A stretch of 64,000 nt of DNA, from assembly GCA_038745585.1 (NCBI GenBank), contig JBCDLH010000002.1, positions 186,001 to 250,000 on the forward strand, given 5' to 3'. Shown piece after piece: positions 8,785 through 17,618 of this stretch. The notes beneath the pieces were generated by a model, which saw only the letters and a list, made by a program, of their open reading frames with translations, was not told the DNA's origin and did not search any database. The position numbers and the translations under genes are program-made. How positions within the stretch are numbered: position 1 is the stretch's first letter; each line of letters begins with the position of its first letter. Source of the DNA: HLUCCA09 sp038745585 (GTDB lineage: Bacteria; Pseudomonadota; Alphaproteobacteria; Rhodobacterales; Rhodobacteraceae).

Positions 8785-10179
8785 CTAAGCCGGAGCCGTC
8801 CGGCCGCTGGGAACGCGCAGCCGGATCAGGACGTAGCCCCAGAAGCGCCAGCTCAACAAGACGGCTGCGGAGGTTAGGCCGACGACGAGACCCATCCACA
8901 CGCCCGGCGCGCCCCATCCGAGCACGAAGCCGCAGACATAGCCCGCGGGCAGCCCCACGCCCCAATAGCTGAGCGAGGCGATGACCATCGGCACGCGCGT
9001 GTCCTGTACCCCGCGCAGGATGCCCACGGCCATGACCTGCGCCCCATCCACCGTTTGAAACGCCGCAGCGAGGAACACGAGGAGCACGCCGAGGGCGACG
9101 ATCTCGGCCCGCAGCGGCTCGTCCTCGCCGAGAAAGAGCCCAACAAGCTGTTCGGGCAGCGTCAGAAAAAGCAGGATCGTGACGGCCGAGACCGCGAGCG
9201 ACATCCCCATGGCGACCCCGGCGCCCCGGGCCAGCGCGCCGACATCGCTCCGCCCAAAGGCTTTGCCCGCGCGAATCGTGGCGCCGTTCGAGAGCCCCAT
9301 ATGGATCATAAAGCCTGCCGTCGCGATCTGCAGCGCGATGCCGTGGGCGGCCAGCGGCACCTCGCCGAGCCATCCCACCATCACAACGGAGGCCGAAAAC
9401 ATGCCCGCCTCGGCGAGGCTCGTCAGCCCAATGGGCCAGCCCAGGCGGAAGACGCGGCCGAAGGCGGGCCAATCCGGCCGCCAAATCCGCTGAAACAGCA
9501 CGTGATCGGGAAAGACGCGGAGCGCGTAGAGCGTCAGCACCACGAGCATCGCGACGTGCACCGAGACCGAGGCCAGCGCTGCCCCGGCAACGCCCAGTTC
9601 GGGCAGGCCGAACCGCCCGAAGATCAGCACCCAATTGGCCGCGGCATTCACGACCGCACCGGCGATCGTGGCCCAGAGGACAACCTGCGTGCGCTCGAGC
9701 GCGGCGAGATAGCTGCGCAGGACCATAACGGCGAGCGCCGGGAAAAGCCCCCAGCCGGCAATGGCCAAATACTGGGCCGCGAGCGCTGCGACTTCCGCTT
9801 CCTGTCCCATGGCGCGCAGAAGTGGCTCGGAAAAAAGCATGAGTGGCAGGCAGAGGAGCGCGAAGAGGACCGAAAGCCAGAGCCCCATCCGCGTCACCCG
9901 GCGGATCTGCTGGACCCCGTCGGCCTCCTCGCTCTCGGCGGCGACGAGCGGCATGACGGCCCAGGCAAAGCCTGATCCAAGAATGAAGAACACAAAAAAG
10001 AGGCTGCTTCCGAGCACGCCGGCGGCAAGCTCTGTCACGCCATACCAGCCGAGCATGAGCGTGTCGGTCATGCCAACGGCAAATTGCGCCAGGTGCCCCC
10101 CGATCAGAGGCAGCCCCAGCACAAGGAGCGCACGTGCGTGCCCCGCTCGGGTGAGCGGCAGAGATGCCGATGTCGCCAT
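8785..10179 (-). CDS. MATE-family multidrug/metabolite exporter
   Basis: 464-aa inner-membrane protein with about 12 hydrophobic helices in two homologous halves, as in NorM-type MATE cation/drug antiporters. The first half starts RALLVLGLPLIGGHLAQFAVGMTDTLMLGWYG, the usual MATE opening, with the Asp of TDTLMLG. The second half has FRLGWPIGLTSLAEAGMFSASVVMVGWLG and FQTVDGAQVMAVGILRGVQDTR, the conserved second-half motif. The ATG at 10179 is followed directly by a typical cytoplasmic N-terminus, and no better start is visible. Its 3' end faces the caspase-like gene across the 48-bp repeat array. The exported substrate cannot be read from sequence. Confidence 0.92.
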   Translation of the reverse strand: MATSASLPLTRAGHARALLVLGLPLIGGHLAQFAVGMTDTLMLGWYGVTELAAGVLGSSLFFVFFILGSGFAWAVMPLVAAESEEADGVQQIRRVTRMGLWLSVLFALLCLPLMLFSEPLLRAMGQEAEVAALAAQYLAIAGWGLFPALAVMVLRSYLAALERTQVVLWATIAGAVVNAAANWVLIFGRFGLPELGVAGAALASVSVHVAMLVVLTLYALRVFPDHVLFQRIWRPDWPAFGRVFRLGWPIGLTSLAEAGMFSASVVMVGWLGEVPLAAHGIALQIATAGFMIHMGLSNGATIRAGKAFGRSDVGALARGAGVAMGMSLAVSAVTILLFLTLPEQLVGLFLGEDEPLRAEIVALGVLLVFLAAAFQTVDGAQVMAVGILRGVQDTRVPMVIASLSYWGVGLPAGYVCGFVLGWGAPGVWMGLVVGLTSAAVLLSWRFWGYVLIRLRVPSGRTAPA

Positions 10180-10297
10180 GTCCCGGCCATACGAAACCAG
10201 TGCGTCTTGGGCAAGCGCTTGGACCGGGCGCGCGCGTCTGGCGCGTCGCAGGTCCGTCCGCTTCGCGGCGCGGCGGCAGCGTGCCTATGGCGGCCAG

Positions 10298-10333
10298 CAT
10301 GGTGGTCGGCATAGTGGTCGGCATAGCGGGCCG
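10298..10333. repeat. Three 12-bp tandem units upstream of MATE gene
   Basis: Three units of CATGGTGGTCGG type (10298-10309, 10310-10321, 10322-10333) lie in the 181-bp gap between the MATE gene start and the end of the META lipoprotein gene. Confidence 0.6.
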
Positions 10334-10360
10334 CCGACCTGCCTATTGGGTTTTGGTGCG

Positions 10361-10951
10361 TCAGAGGGCGGGGACGAAGAGGCCGACCCGAGCACCCGAG
10401 GCGTCAAAAAGTGTCAGGCGTTCAGCGCCGGTGCGGTACGTCGCGGCTTGCTGGAGCGCGGCGAGCATGCGCTGGTCGCGCGCCTCAAGATCGCCCGGAC
10501 ACGCCCGGCGGGTCCCCGCGAAGGCCTCGCCGAACGCGATCGCGCCACCCCCGACACGGACCGAGCCCGCAAAGCTGTTGCAACCGCCCGAAGCGCTCAC
10601 CCGCCCGGCCCGGTCGAAGGTAAGCGTCGGAGCGGGCGCCGTCGTGACGGCGGTGCCGCCAAGCGCGAGGGCCTCCCACGCCGTCCCGGCGAGGGCGCCA
10701 GAGCGTGTGCCCGCAGGGCCAGAGGCGCTGACGGGCGCCACGGACGGGATGGCGGCTGGCGGGTCGTTCGCGCCCGGAGCGATCGTCGGGTCGGCGCCGA
10801 CGCAGCCTGCCAGAGCGAGCGCGAGACACATCCAAGCAAGGACGGAGTGGCGCGGCTTGGCGTCTCTCGAGGCGGACGCACCGCGCAATCGAATGCGGGC
10901 GCGCGCGGCCCCGCCGCTGTCGTCCCGACGCCTGCGCCCCGCCGACCTCAC
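10361..10951 (-). CDS. META/HslJ-domain lipoprotein
   Basis: Small envelope lipoprotein. A lipobox LALALAGC follows a hydrophobic stretch, then an Ala/Pro linker, then a META (HslJ-like) domain in the last about 110 residues: GTAWEALALGG, FDRAGRVSASGGCNSFAGS, RACPGDLEARDQRMLAALQQA and RLTLFDASGARVGLF. META domains occur in HslJ, linked to novobiocin resistance and heat response. The longest frame starts at a GTG whose bases overlap the parE stop (GTGA arrangement), giving 196 aa. A natural lipoprotein leader would be shorter, however, starting at the ATG in WMCLALALAGC (about residue 41) or a nearby alternative start. The exact start is uncertain, but coupling to parE makes the GTG plausible. 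Confidence 0.75.
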   Translation of the reverse strand: MRSAGRRRRDDSGGAARARIRLRGASASRDAKPRHSVLAWMCLALALAGCVGADPTIAPGANDPPAAIPSVAPVSASGPAGTRSGALAGTAWEALALGGTAVTTAPAPTLTFDRAGRVSASGGCNSFAGSVRVGGGAIAFGEAFAGTRRACPGDLEARDQRMLAALQQAATYRTGAERLTLFDASGARVGLFVPAL

Positions 10952-12948
10952 ACGTCGAGCTCTTCGACGAATTTCGCATTCTCGGAGATGTATTGAAACC
11001 GCAGCTCCGGCTTTTTCCCCATCAGCCGTTCGACGAGATCGCCCGTTTCACCGGGATGGTCCTCATCGATCGAGACCCGAATAAGACGGCGGGTGTCGGG
11101 GTTCATCGTGGTGTCTTTGAGGTCTTTGGCGTCCATCTCGCCCAGTCCTTTGAATCGGCTCACGTCGATCTTGCCCTTGCCGCCAAGGCCCTTTTCGAGC
11201 CACGCGTCGCGCTCGGCCTCATCGAGGCAATAGACGCGCTTGGCCCCTTGCGTCAGGCGGTAGAGCGGCGGGCAAGCCAGGTAGAGATGGCCCGCATCGA
11301 TAAGCGGGCGCATCTGGGCGTAAAAGAAGGTCATCAGGAGGGCTGCGATATGGGCCCCGTCGACATCGGCGTCGGTCATGATGATGACCTTGTCATAGCG
11401 CAGGTCGTCGAGCCGGAACCGCGTGCCAAGCCCGGTGCCGAGCGCCTGCGTAAGGTCGCTGATCTCGGCGTTTGTCCCGAGTTTGGAAGACGCCGCGCCG
11501 AGCACGTTCAGGATCTTGCCCCGCAGCGGCAGAAGCGCCTGTGTTTCGCGTTTACGCGCGGCCTTGGCCGAGCCGCCCGCGCTGTCGCCCTCCACCAAGA
11601 AGATCTCGGTGCCGTCGCGGGATTGCGAGGTGCAGTCGACGAGCTTGCCCGGCAGGCGCAGCTTCTTTGTCGCTGACTTGCGCGCCGTCTCCTTCTCCTG
11701 GCGCCGGCGGATGCGCTCTTCGGCGCGCAAAACGAGGAAGTCGAGGATCGCGCCGGCTGCTTTCGGGTCGGCGGCGAGCCAGGTGTCGAAGCGGTCGCGC
11801 ACCGCGCCTTCGACCATGCGCGCAGCCTCAGTCGTCGCCAGCCTATCCTTCGTCTGGCCGACGAATTCGGGCTCACGGATAAAGCAGGAGACCAGGGCCG
11901 CGCCGCCGGTCAGCAGGTCTTCGCGCGTGATCTGGGCGGCTTTGCGGTTCGAGGCGAGTTCGCCATAGGCTTTTACGCCCTTGAGGATCGCGGCCCAAAA
12001 GCCTTGCTCGTGGGTGCCGCCCTCGGGCGTCGGCACGGTGTTACAGTAGGACTGGATGAAGCCGTCGCGCGCTGGCGTCCAGTTGACCGCCCATTCGACC
12101 GAGCCCGGCTGGCCGAACTTCGCTTCAAAGCCAACCTTTCCGGCAAAAGCGTTGTCGGCATAGGTCGTGGCACCATCGAGCGTTTCCGACAGGTAATCGG
12201 CGAGCCCCCCGGGGAAGTGAAACGTCGCTTCGGTCGGCGTTTCCGCGTCGTCTTGCGCCGACTTCCAGCGGATCTCGACGCCCGAGAAGAGGTAGGCTTT
12301 GGACCGCGCCATCTTAAAGAGCCGCGCGGGGCGGAAGCGGCATGCGCCAAAGATCTCGCCATCGGGGTGAAAGATGACGGTGGTGCCGCGCCGGTTGGGC
12401 GCGGGGCCGACCTTTTCGACGGCCCCTTGCGGGATGCCGCGGGAGAACTCCTGCACCCATAGCTCGCGGTTGCGCGCAACCTCGACGCGGACATGGTCGG
12501 ACAGCGCATTGACGACCGACACGCCCACGCCGTGCAACCCCCCCGAGGTCTGATACGCCTTGCCAGAGAACTTGCCGCCCGCATGGAGCGTGCAGAGGAT
12601 CACTTCGAGCGCGGACTTGTCTGGAAACTTCGGGTGCGGGTCGACCGGGATGCCGCGGCCGTTGTCGCGGATCGTGACGGTGTCGTCGGCGCCAAGCTCG
12701 ACCTCGATGCGCGTCGCATGCCCGGCCACGGCCTCGTCCATCGCGTTGTCGAGCACCTCGGCCACCAGATGGTGCAGCGCACGCTCATCGGTGCCGCCGA
12801 TATACATACCGGGGCGCTTGCGGACAGGTTCGAGCCCTTCGAGGACTTCGATGGCGGAGGCATCGTAGGCGCCGCTCTCGGTGCCAGAGAGGAGATCTTC
12901 GGGCATTGGGACACTGCTCTTGTTGTTCTTTGCCATAGCATACGCCAT
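10948..12948 (-). CDS. parE: DNA topoisomerase IV subunit B
   Basis: ATPase subunit of topoisomerase IV, which decatenates daughter chromosomes with ParC. The 666-aa frame has the GHKL ATPase motifs EVLDNAMDEA, RDNGRGIPVD and GGLHGVGVSVVNALS, then the transducer domain. The TOPRIM region has FLVEGDSAGGSAK and MTDADVDGAHI, with the C-terminal ETGDLVERLMGKKPELRFQYI. The length and the absence of GyrB-specific extra sequence fit ParE rather than GyrB. Two in-frame ATGs, at 12948 (MAYAMAKNN) and 12936 (MAKNN), are possible and neither has a clear Shine-Dalgarno site. The upstream one is reported. A small inverted repeat spans the start region. The META lipoprotein gene overlaps its stop codon. 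Confidence 0.95.
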   Translation of the reverse strand: MAYAMAKNNKSSVPMPEDLLSGTESGAYDASAIEVLEGLEPVRKRPGMYIGGTDERALHHLVAEVLDNAMDEAVAGHATRIEVELGADDTVTIRDNGRGIPVDPHPKFPDKSALEVILCTLHAGGKFSGKAYQTSGGLHGVGVSVVNALSDHVRVEVARNRELWVQEFSRGIPQGAVEKVGPAPNRRGTTVIFHPDGEIFGACRFRPARLFKMARSKAYLFSGVEIRWKSAQDDAETPTEATFHFPGGLADYLSETLDGATTYADNAFAGKVGFEAKFGQPGSVEWAVNWTPARDGFIQSYCNTVPTPEGGTHEQGFWAAILKGVKAYGELASNRKAAQITREDLLTGGAALVSCFIREPEFVGQTKDRLATTEAARMVEGAVRDRFDTWLAADPKAAGAILDFLVLRAEERIRRRQEKETARKSATKKLRLPGKLVDCTSQSRDGTEIFLVEGDSAGGSAKAARKRETQALLPLRGKILNVLGAASSKLGTNAEISDLTQALGTGLGTRFRLDDLRYDKVIIMTDADVDGAHIAALLMTFFYAQMRPLIDAGHLYLACPPLYRLTQGAKRVYCLDEAERDAWLEKGLGGKGKIDVSRFKGLGEMDAKDLKDTTMNPDTRRLIRVSIDEDHPGETGDLVERLMGKKPELRFQYISENAKFVEELDV

Positions 12949-12959
12949 ATGTAGTATGC
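12938..12959. promoter_or_regulatory. Inverted repeat spanning the parE start
   Basis: GCATAC and GTATGC arms are separated by 10 bp and include the first possible parE ATG. It could be an operator or an mRNA fold that masks initiation. The short arms make chance occurrence possible. Confidence 0.3.
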
Positions 12960-13339
12960 GAGGGAAGGGCCGAAGCGTCGGCGCTCGCCTGCATGTCAGA
13001 GGAGGGACGGTCGCGGAAATGTCGAGATGAACTCTCCTTCGAATGCCAGCTACACTATGCGATCCGCTGGCGTCGAGGCAGGTCCTTTGACTGCGTCAAT
13101 GCGCAAGCCGTGCCAGCGCTCTGCTCTGCTATGGCAGGGCGGCCAGACCGGGGCGACATGCTCTTTGCTCGGGCCACGCCGCTCTGCGAGCCACGATCCG
13201 CGGGCGCAGCGCTCTCGCGCCGCTTCGGGGGGCGGGACGGCCCTGGCAGAACGGCGTTCGGCGGTGCAGCCCTGCCTTGGCCCGTGGGTCCGACGGTCGT
13301 ATGCCGAGGCATGAGAGGACGCTAGAGAGGCTACTGGGC
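12960..13339. other. Intergenic region between parE and methyltransferase
   Basis: 380 bp between two divergent genes. It must hold both promoters. I see no convincing gene, RNA or repeat apart from the parE inverted repeat at its edge. Confidence 0.5.
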
Positions 13340-13936
13340 ATGTGGAACGAACGGTATGCAGGTACGGACTTCCTCTTCGGCACCGAGCCCGCGCGGTTCC
13401 TCACCACCCACGCGCATCGGCTGCCGGACGCTTGCCGCGTCTTGTGCGTGGCGGACGGTGAGGGACGCAACTCCACCTACCTCGCCACGCTCGGCCACGC
13501 GGTTACCGCGTTCGACCCTGCCGCCAACGCTCTCACAAAAGCGCGCAAGCTCAACGCCGATCGCGCTGTGTCGGTCGCCTATCACCTCGCGGATCTCGAA
13601 AGCTGGGACTGGCGCCCCGCCGCCTTCGACGCCGTTGCCGCGATCTTTATCCAATTCTCCGCGCCACCCGAGCGCGTCCGGGCCTTTGCCCGCATCGCCG
13701 AGACGATCCGGCCCGGCGGTCTCTTGCTGCTCCACGGCTATGCGCGGCGGCAGATCGACTACAAGACGGGCGGCCCGCCGCTTGTGGACAATCTCTACAC
13801 CCTGCCCCTCCTCGCCGAGAGCTTTGCGGGATGGGAGATCCTGCATGAGGCGGATTACGACGCCGAGATCGCCGAAGGCACCGCCCATGTCGGCCGCTCG
13901 GCGCTGATCGACTTTATTGCGCAAAAGCCAGCCTAG
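13340..13936 (+). CDS. Class I SAM-dependent methyltransferase
   Basis: 198-aa soluble methyltransferase. The SAM-binding glycine-rich motif I is VLCVADGEGRNSTYLA (about 30-45), followed by the acidic residue of motif II in VTAFDPAANAL and by a motif IV-like FDAVAAIFIQF. The N-terminus MWNERYAGTDFLFGTEPARFL is shared by small methyltransferases of the TehB/thiopurine-methyltransferase-like group. The ATG at 13340 is chosen because AGAGAGG precedes it and homologues begin at this WNERY motif; a longer frame from 13277 adds a basic leader with no support. The substrate is unknown; detoxification of small molecules is one family role. It lies just ahead of the DUF1007/NicO pair, but an 88-bp gap separates them. 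Confidence 0.85.
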   Translation: MWNERYAGTDFLFGTEPARFLTTHAHRLPDACRVLCVADGEGRNSTYLATLGHAVTAFDPAANALTKARKLNADRAVSVAYHLADLESWDWRPAAFDAVAAIFIQFSAPPERVRAFARIAETIRPGGLLLLHGYARRQIDYKTGGPPLVDNLYTLPLLAESFAGWEILHEADYDAEIAEGTAHVGRSALIDFIAQKPA

Positions 13937-14024
13937 GGGCGAATTCGTGCCTTCGACACGCCGCTCGACCGCTCCGTTCACGCAAAAAGTTGCGCCTGCC
14001 GAGCGCGCTCTCTACCTAGGGGCC

Positions 14025-14762
14025 ATGTCAGGACGCGCATTTCCGAGGCTGGCAAACCGCCGCTCCCGCCTGGGCAAACGCCTGCGTGCCGCCGCGACTG
14101 TGGCACTGGCCGCCTCCTTTGCGACCGGTCCGATCCTCCACGCCCATCCGCATGTCTTCATCGATACCGGCGTCGAACTCCTCCACGGCTCGGATGGACG
14201 GGTGGAAGCGGTGCGCATTACCTGGACCTATGACGAGCTCTTCTCGCTTCTCCTGTTGGAGGATCTTGGGCTCGACAGCGATTACGACGGGGTTCTGACC
14301 CCAGAGGAAACCGAGGCGCTACAGGGTTTCGACATGGACTGGCCCGAGGATTGGGACGGCGACGTCTATGTTGAGCTGCAGGGCGAGCGCATTGCGCTCG
14401 GCCCGCCCGAGCCCGAGGTTTCCGCACTCCTCGACAACGGCATGCTCTTTTCCATCCATACCCGCGCGCTCGACCGGCCCCTCGACGGAACCGGCGCACC
14501 GGTGATCGTCAAGGTCTACGACCCAACCTACTTTACCGCTTATTCCATCCTGCCTGACAAAGTCTCTTCGGCCGCCGAGAATTGCACGACGGCGGTGTTC
14601 GAGCCGGATCTCGACGCGGCTTATGCGTTTCTCCAAGCGGCAATCGCCGAGCTTGGCGCGCAGATCGCAGATCCGTTCGAGGCCATCGACTTTCCGCCTG
14701 TGGGGGACCGCTTTGCCGAAGAGGTCCGCCTGACATGTGGGCCCGAGGGGCACAAAGGTTGA
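14025..14762 (+). CDS. DUF1007 periplasmic protein with an EF-hand-like loop
   Basis: 245-aa exported protein of the DUF1007 family, which is commonly encoded beside NicO-type nickel/cobalt transporters. The N-terminus is basic, then hydrophobic (RAAATVALAASFATGPILHAH), giving a signal peptide that ends just before HPHVFID, the DUF1007 opening with its His residues exposed at the mature N-terminus. At residues 84-95, DSDYDGVLTPEE fits a canonical EF-hand loop (acidic or Gly residues at 1, 3, 5, 6 and 12). Two cysteines lie near NCTTAVFEPD and at LTCGPEG. The ATG at 14025 is used; upstream in-frame starts give no signal peptide. It overlaps the next gene by 28 bp, so the two are co-translated. 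A metal-sensing or metal-buffering partner role is inferred. Confidence 0.87.
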   Translation: MSGRAFPRLANRRSRLGKRLRAAATVALAASFATGPILHAHPHVFIDTGVELLHGSDGRVEAVRITWTYDELFSLLLLEDLGLDSDYDGVLTPEETEALQGFDMDWPEDWDGDVYVELQGERIALGPPEPEVSALLDNGMLFSIHTRALDRPLDGTGAPVIVKVYDPTYFTAYSILPDKVSSAAENCTTAVFEPDLDAAYAFLQAAIAELGAQIADPFEAIDFPPVGDRFAEEVRLTCGPEGHKG

Positions 14763-15859
14763 GCGCGCGGGCCTTCGTTGCGCTTTTGGTCGTGGGGGCG
14801 CTTGCCCTCCTCTGGGCGTTCTGGGCTGGCGGCTGGTGGGATGTGCTCGCCCGCTGGGCCGCCGAGGGGCAGCGCGCGTTTCAAAACGCGATGGCGGGCG
14901 GCTTGCGGGCAGTGCGGGCGGGCGAGCCCGGCGCGGTCGCGACGCTCTGGGGGCTTTGCTTTGCCTACGGGTTCTTCCACGCCATCGGGCCCGGCCATGG
15001 CAAGATCCTAATCGGCGGCTACGGGCTGGCCCGCCGGGTGCCTGCCGGGCGGCTGATGGGCCTGGCGCTGGCCGCATCGCTGGCTCAAGCGGCGACGGCG
15101 GTGGCGCTCGTCTACGCCGGCGTGCTGCTCTTCAACTGGTCACGCGAGCGGATGACGACGATTGCCGACGAGATGCTTGAGCCGGTGAGCTATGCCGCGA
15201 TCGTCCTCATCGGGCTCTGGCTGTTCTGGCGCGGCCTGCGCACGCTGTTGCGCCGCCTCGGCACCGTGGCGCCGGGTGGCGGCCTGGCCCTGGCGGGCGG
15301 CCCATCTGCGCGGGACGTGCCAGGGCTGCGATACGTCCTCGGCGAGGACCACGTCGCACGGCATAGGCATCGCCACAAGCAGGTCCATGGGCAGGTCCAT
15401 ACGCAGGTCCATGGGCAGGGCCATCAGGAGGAGCATGCACAGGGTCACGCCCACGCCGGCGGGCACGGGCACAGCCATGGCCCAGGCGAAATCTGCGAGA
15501 GTTGCGGGCACGCCCATGGCCCGACGCCCGATCAGGCGGCGGAGGTCAGATCGCTGCGCGATGCGCTCATCCTTGTCGGCGGAATCGCGATCCGGCCCTG
15601 CACAGGGGCGCTTTTCGTGCTGATCCTCACCTGGCGCATGGGGATCGAAACGGCCGGGATCGCGGGCGCCTTTGCGATGGGGCTCGGGACCGCGTCGGTC
15701 ACCATCGCCGTCGCCCTTGGCTCGGTCTTTCTGCGCGAAGGCACCAGCTTTGCGCTGACCGGGACACGGGGAACCCGGAACGTGGCCCCGGTTTTCGAGG
15801 TGACGGCGGGACTTTTGGTGGTGCTCGTTGCGGGCCAGCTGCTGCTGCGGACGATGTAG
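14735..15859 (+). CDS. NicO/RcnA-type nickel-cobalt exporter with His-rich loop
   Basis: 374-aa inner-membrane protein of the NicO family, expected to export Ni(II)/Co(II). The signature is in GFFHAIGPGHGK (about 79-90), with a second His/Pro-type motif at GGIAIRPCTGALFVLIL. About six helices are split by a long hydrophilic loop (206-261) packed with His, including HGHSHG and ending in CESCGHAHG, a metal-binding loop. Part of this loop is encoded by 12-bp direct repeats (CAGGTCCATGGG type, about 15379-15423), so its length could vary. The ATG at 14735 lies inside the DUF1007 gene. An in-frame TTG at 14759, overlapping that gene's stop, is an alternative start. RcnA efflux pumps belong to the same family. 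Confidence 0.88.
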   Translation: MWARGAQRLSARAFVALLVVGALALLWAFWAGGWWDVLARWAAEGQRAFQNAMAGGLRAVRAGEPGAVATLWGLCFAYGFFHAIGPGHGKILIGGYGLARRVPAGRLMGLALAASLAQAATAVALVYAGVLLFNWSRERMTTIADEMLEPVSYAAIVLIGLWLFWRGLRTLLRRLGTVAPGGGLALAGGPSARDVPGLRYVLGEDHVARHRHRHKQVHGQVHTQVHGQGHQEEHAQGHAHAGGHGHSHGPGEICESCGHAHGPTPDQAAEVRSLRDALILVGGIAIRPCTGALFVLILTWRMGIETAGIAGAFAMGLGTASVTIAVALGSVFLREGTSFALTGTRGTRNVAPVFEVTAGLLVVLVAGQLLLRTM

Positions 15860-16051
15860 AACGTGAAGAACTGGCGATGCGCGCGGCTGGTGTCGCTGGC
15901 GTGCGGCGCGACGTGCTGAGGCTCGCACGGAGGGCCGATTAGGGAACCACCGCGCGAAGTGCCGCCTTGCCGGCGCCGTTGCGCGGCTTGGGGGCGCCTT
16001 CAGGATCACGTACCCCGAAATAAAGCGGTCTGCGCGTCGGCCGCTATCTGC

Positions 16052-17464
16052 TCACCGCGCACCGCCTGTGGCCAGCCTTACCTGTTCGGCAAAGTCGTCG
16101 CCGCGTTGCTCGAAATTGTCGTATTGGTCAAAGCTCGCCGCCGCCGGCGCCAACAGCACCGTATCGCCCGCCTCCGCCTCGGCATGCGCGCGGGCCACAG
16201 CCTTTGCCATTGTCCCGCAGACCTCCGCGTCGACCGTGCCACCGAGGCGCAGCGCGAAACCCTCGGCTTCGCGCCCAATCACATAGGCCTTGCGCACGGC
16301 CCCAAGGGCGGGCCGCAGGCCATCGAGCCCGCCCTCCTTCTCCAAGCCGCCGCAGATCCAGCGGATCCGCTCGAAGGCGGCGAGTGCGCGGGCCGCGGCC
16401 TCGACATTCGTGGCCTTGCTGTCGTTGACATAGCTCACGCCGCCCGCTTCGGCGACGATCTGCGACCGGTGGGGCAGACCGGCAAAGGTCTCAAACGCCG
16501 CGCCGATCGTGCGCGGCGATAGGCCGAGACTGCGGGCGACGGCCCAGGCACAGCAGGCATTCTGGTGATTATGTGCGCCGGGCAGGCCCTTGATGCCGCG
16601 CAGATCGAGCGTGCCGATCTGACGGGCCTTGCGGTATTCCGAAAGGTGGCCTTTGCGGGCAAAGATGTTCCAGCCGGGCCCCGCGAGCTTTGACCCTGAC
16701 GCAACGCGGATAACACGATCATCGCTCGGGGCCGTGGCGAGCTGACCTGCGAGAAACTGCCCCTCCGCTTCATCGACGCCGATGATCGCGCGGTCCGGCC
16801 CGCCTTCGGCAAACAGCCTGCGCTTGGCGGCAAAGTAGCCGCCCATGCCGCCGTGCCGGTCGAGATGATCGGGGGAAAGGTTTGTAAAGACGGCGATGTC
16901 GGGCGTTAGGGCGCGCGCGAGCTCGGTCTGGTACGAGGAGAGCTCGAGGACGAGGACGGCGCCATCCCCTGGCGGGTCGAGATCCATCACCCCGCGCCCG
17001 ATATTGCCCGCCAATTGCACATCGCGCCCAGCCTCGCCGAGCGTGTGCGCGATGAGCGCGGACGTCGTGGACTTGCCGTTCGAGCCGGTCACGGCAACGA
17101 CGCGGGGCATCTGGTCGAACCGGTCCCAAGCCTGCGTCGCGAGCGAGCGGAAGAAAAGGCCGATATCGTTGTCGACCGGGATCCCTGCGGCGAGTGCGGC
17201 GGCGACGCCCAGATGCGGCGCGGGGTAGAGATGCGGAATGCCGGGGGACAGAAAAAGCGCCGATACACCGTCGAGAGCGCCTTGGCGCGTCGGGTCGTGC
17301 AACGTCAAGCCCTCTGCCTCGGCCCGCGCCCGTGCAGCGCCGCCATCGTCCCAACAAAGCGGCGTCGCACCCCCCGCACGCAGCGACCTGGCAGCCGAAA
17401 GGCCCGAGCGCCCAAGGCCCAAAACGGCGACCCGCTCCCCCTCATGCCCGCGCGCTACGATCAT
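16052..17464 (-). CDS. murD: UDP-N-acetylmuramoylalanine-D-glutamate ligase
   Basis: 470-aa cytoplasmic Mur ligase that adds D-Glu to UDP-MurNAc-L-Ala in peptidoglycan synthesis. The N-terminal UDP-binding Rossmann domain has VAVLGLGRSGLSAARSL. The central ATPase has the P-loop VVAVTGSNGKSTTSALI, VLELSSYQTE and TNLSPDHLDRHG. The C-terminal domain has YVNDSKATNVEAAARAL, the conserved DSKATN motif of MurD. The ATG at 17464 gives MIVARGHEGERVAVLG. It stands alone here between nicO and the glnE cluster, not in a division/cell-wall cluster, yet all catalytic motifs are intact. Either the usual cluster is split in this genome or this is a second copy. Confidence 0.95.
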   Translation of the reverse strand: MIVARGHEGERVAVLGLGRSGLSAARSLRAGGATPLCWDDGGAARARAEAEGLTLHDPTRQGALDGVSALFLSPGIPHLYPAPHLGVAAALAAGIPVDNDIGLFFRSLATQAWDRFDQMPRVVAVTGSNGKSTTSALIAHTLGEAGRDVQLAGNIGRGVMDLDPPGDGAVLVLELSSYQTELARALTPDIAVFTNLSPDHLDRHGGMGGYFAAKRRLFAEGGPDRAIIGVDEAEGQFLAGQLATAPSDDRVIRVASGSKLAGPGWNIFARKGHLSEYRKARQIGTLDLRGIKGLPGAHNHQNACCAWAVARSLGLSPRTIGAAFETFAGLPHRSQIVAEAGGVSYVNDSKATNVEAAARALAAFERIRWICGGLEKEGGLDGLRPALGAVRKAYVIGREAEGFALRLGGTVDAEVCGTMAKAVARAHAEAEAGDTVLLAPAAASFDQYDNFEQRGDDFAEQVRLATGGAR

Positions 17465-17618
17465 CCTTGCCGGCCCCTGCCCTCGTGCTCCCGACGGCGT
17501 AAGTCAGGCCGCAACGGCGCGCAAGGCAGTGCGTGAGAGCGGCGCCAGGTGCAGGGTGAACCTGCGTTGCAGGGCCAAGGCTGCAGGCCGCCGATCTGGA
17601 CGCCCCAATGGCACAGGC

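Noticed and set aside
12993..13325. Possible 110-aa gene between parE and the methyltransferase
   Set aside because: No ribosome-binding site fitting the start, no domain, and composition like that of other GC-rich non-coding frames.
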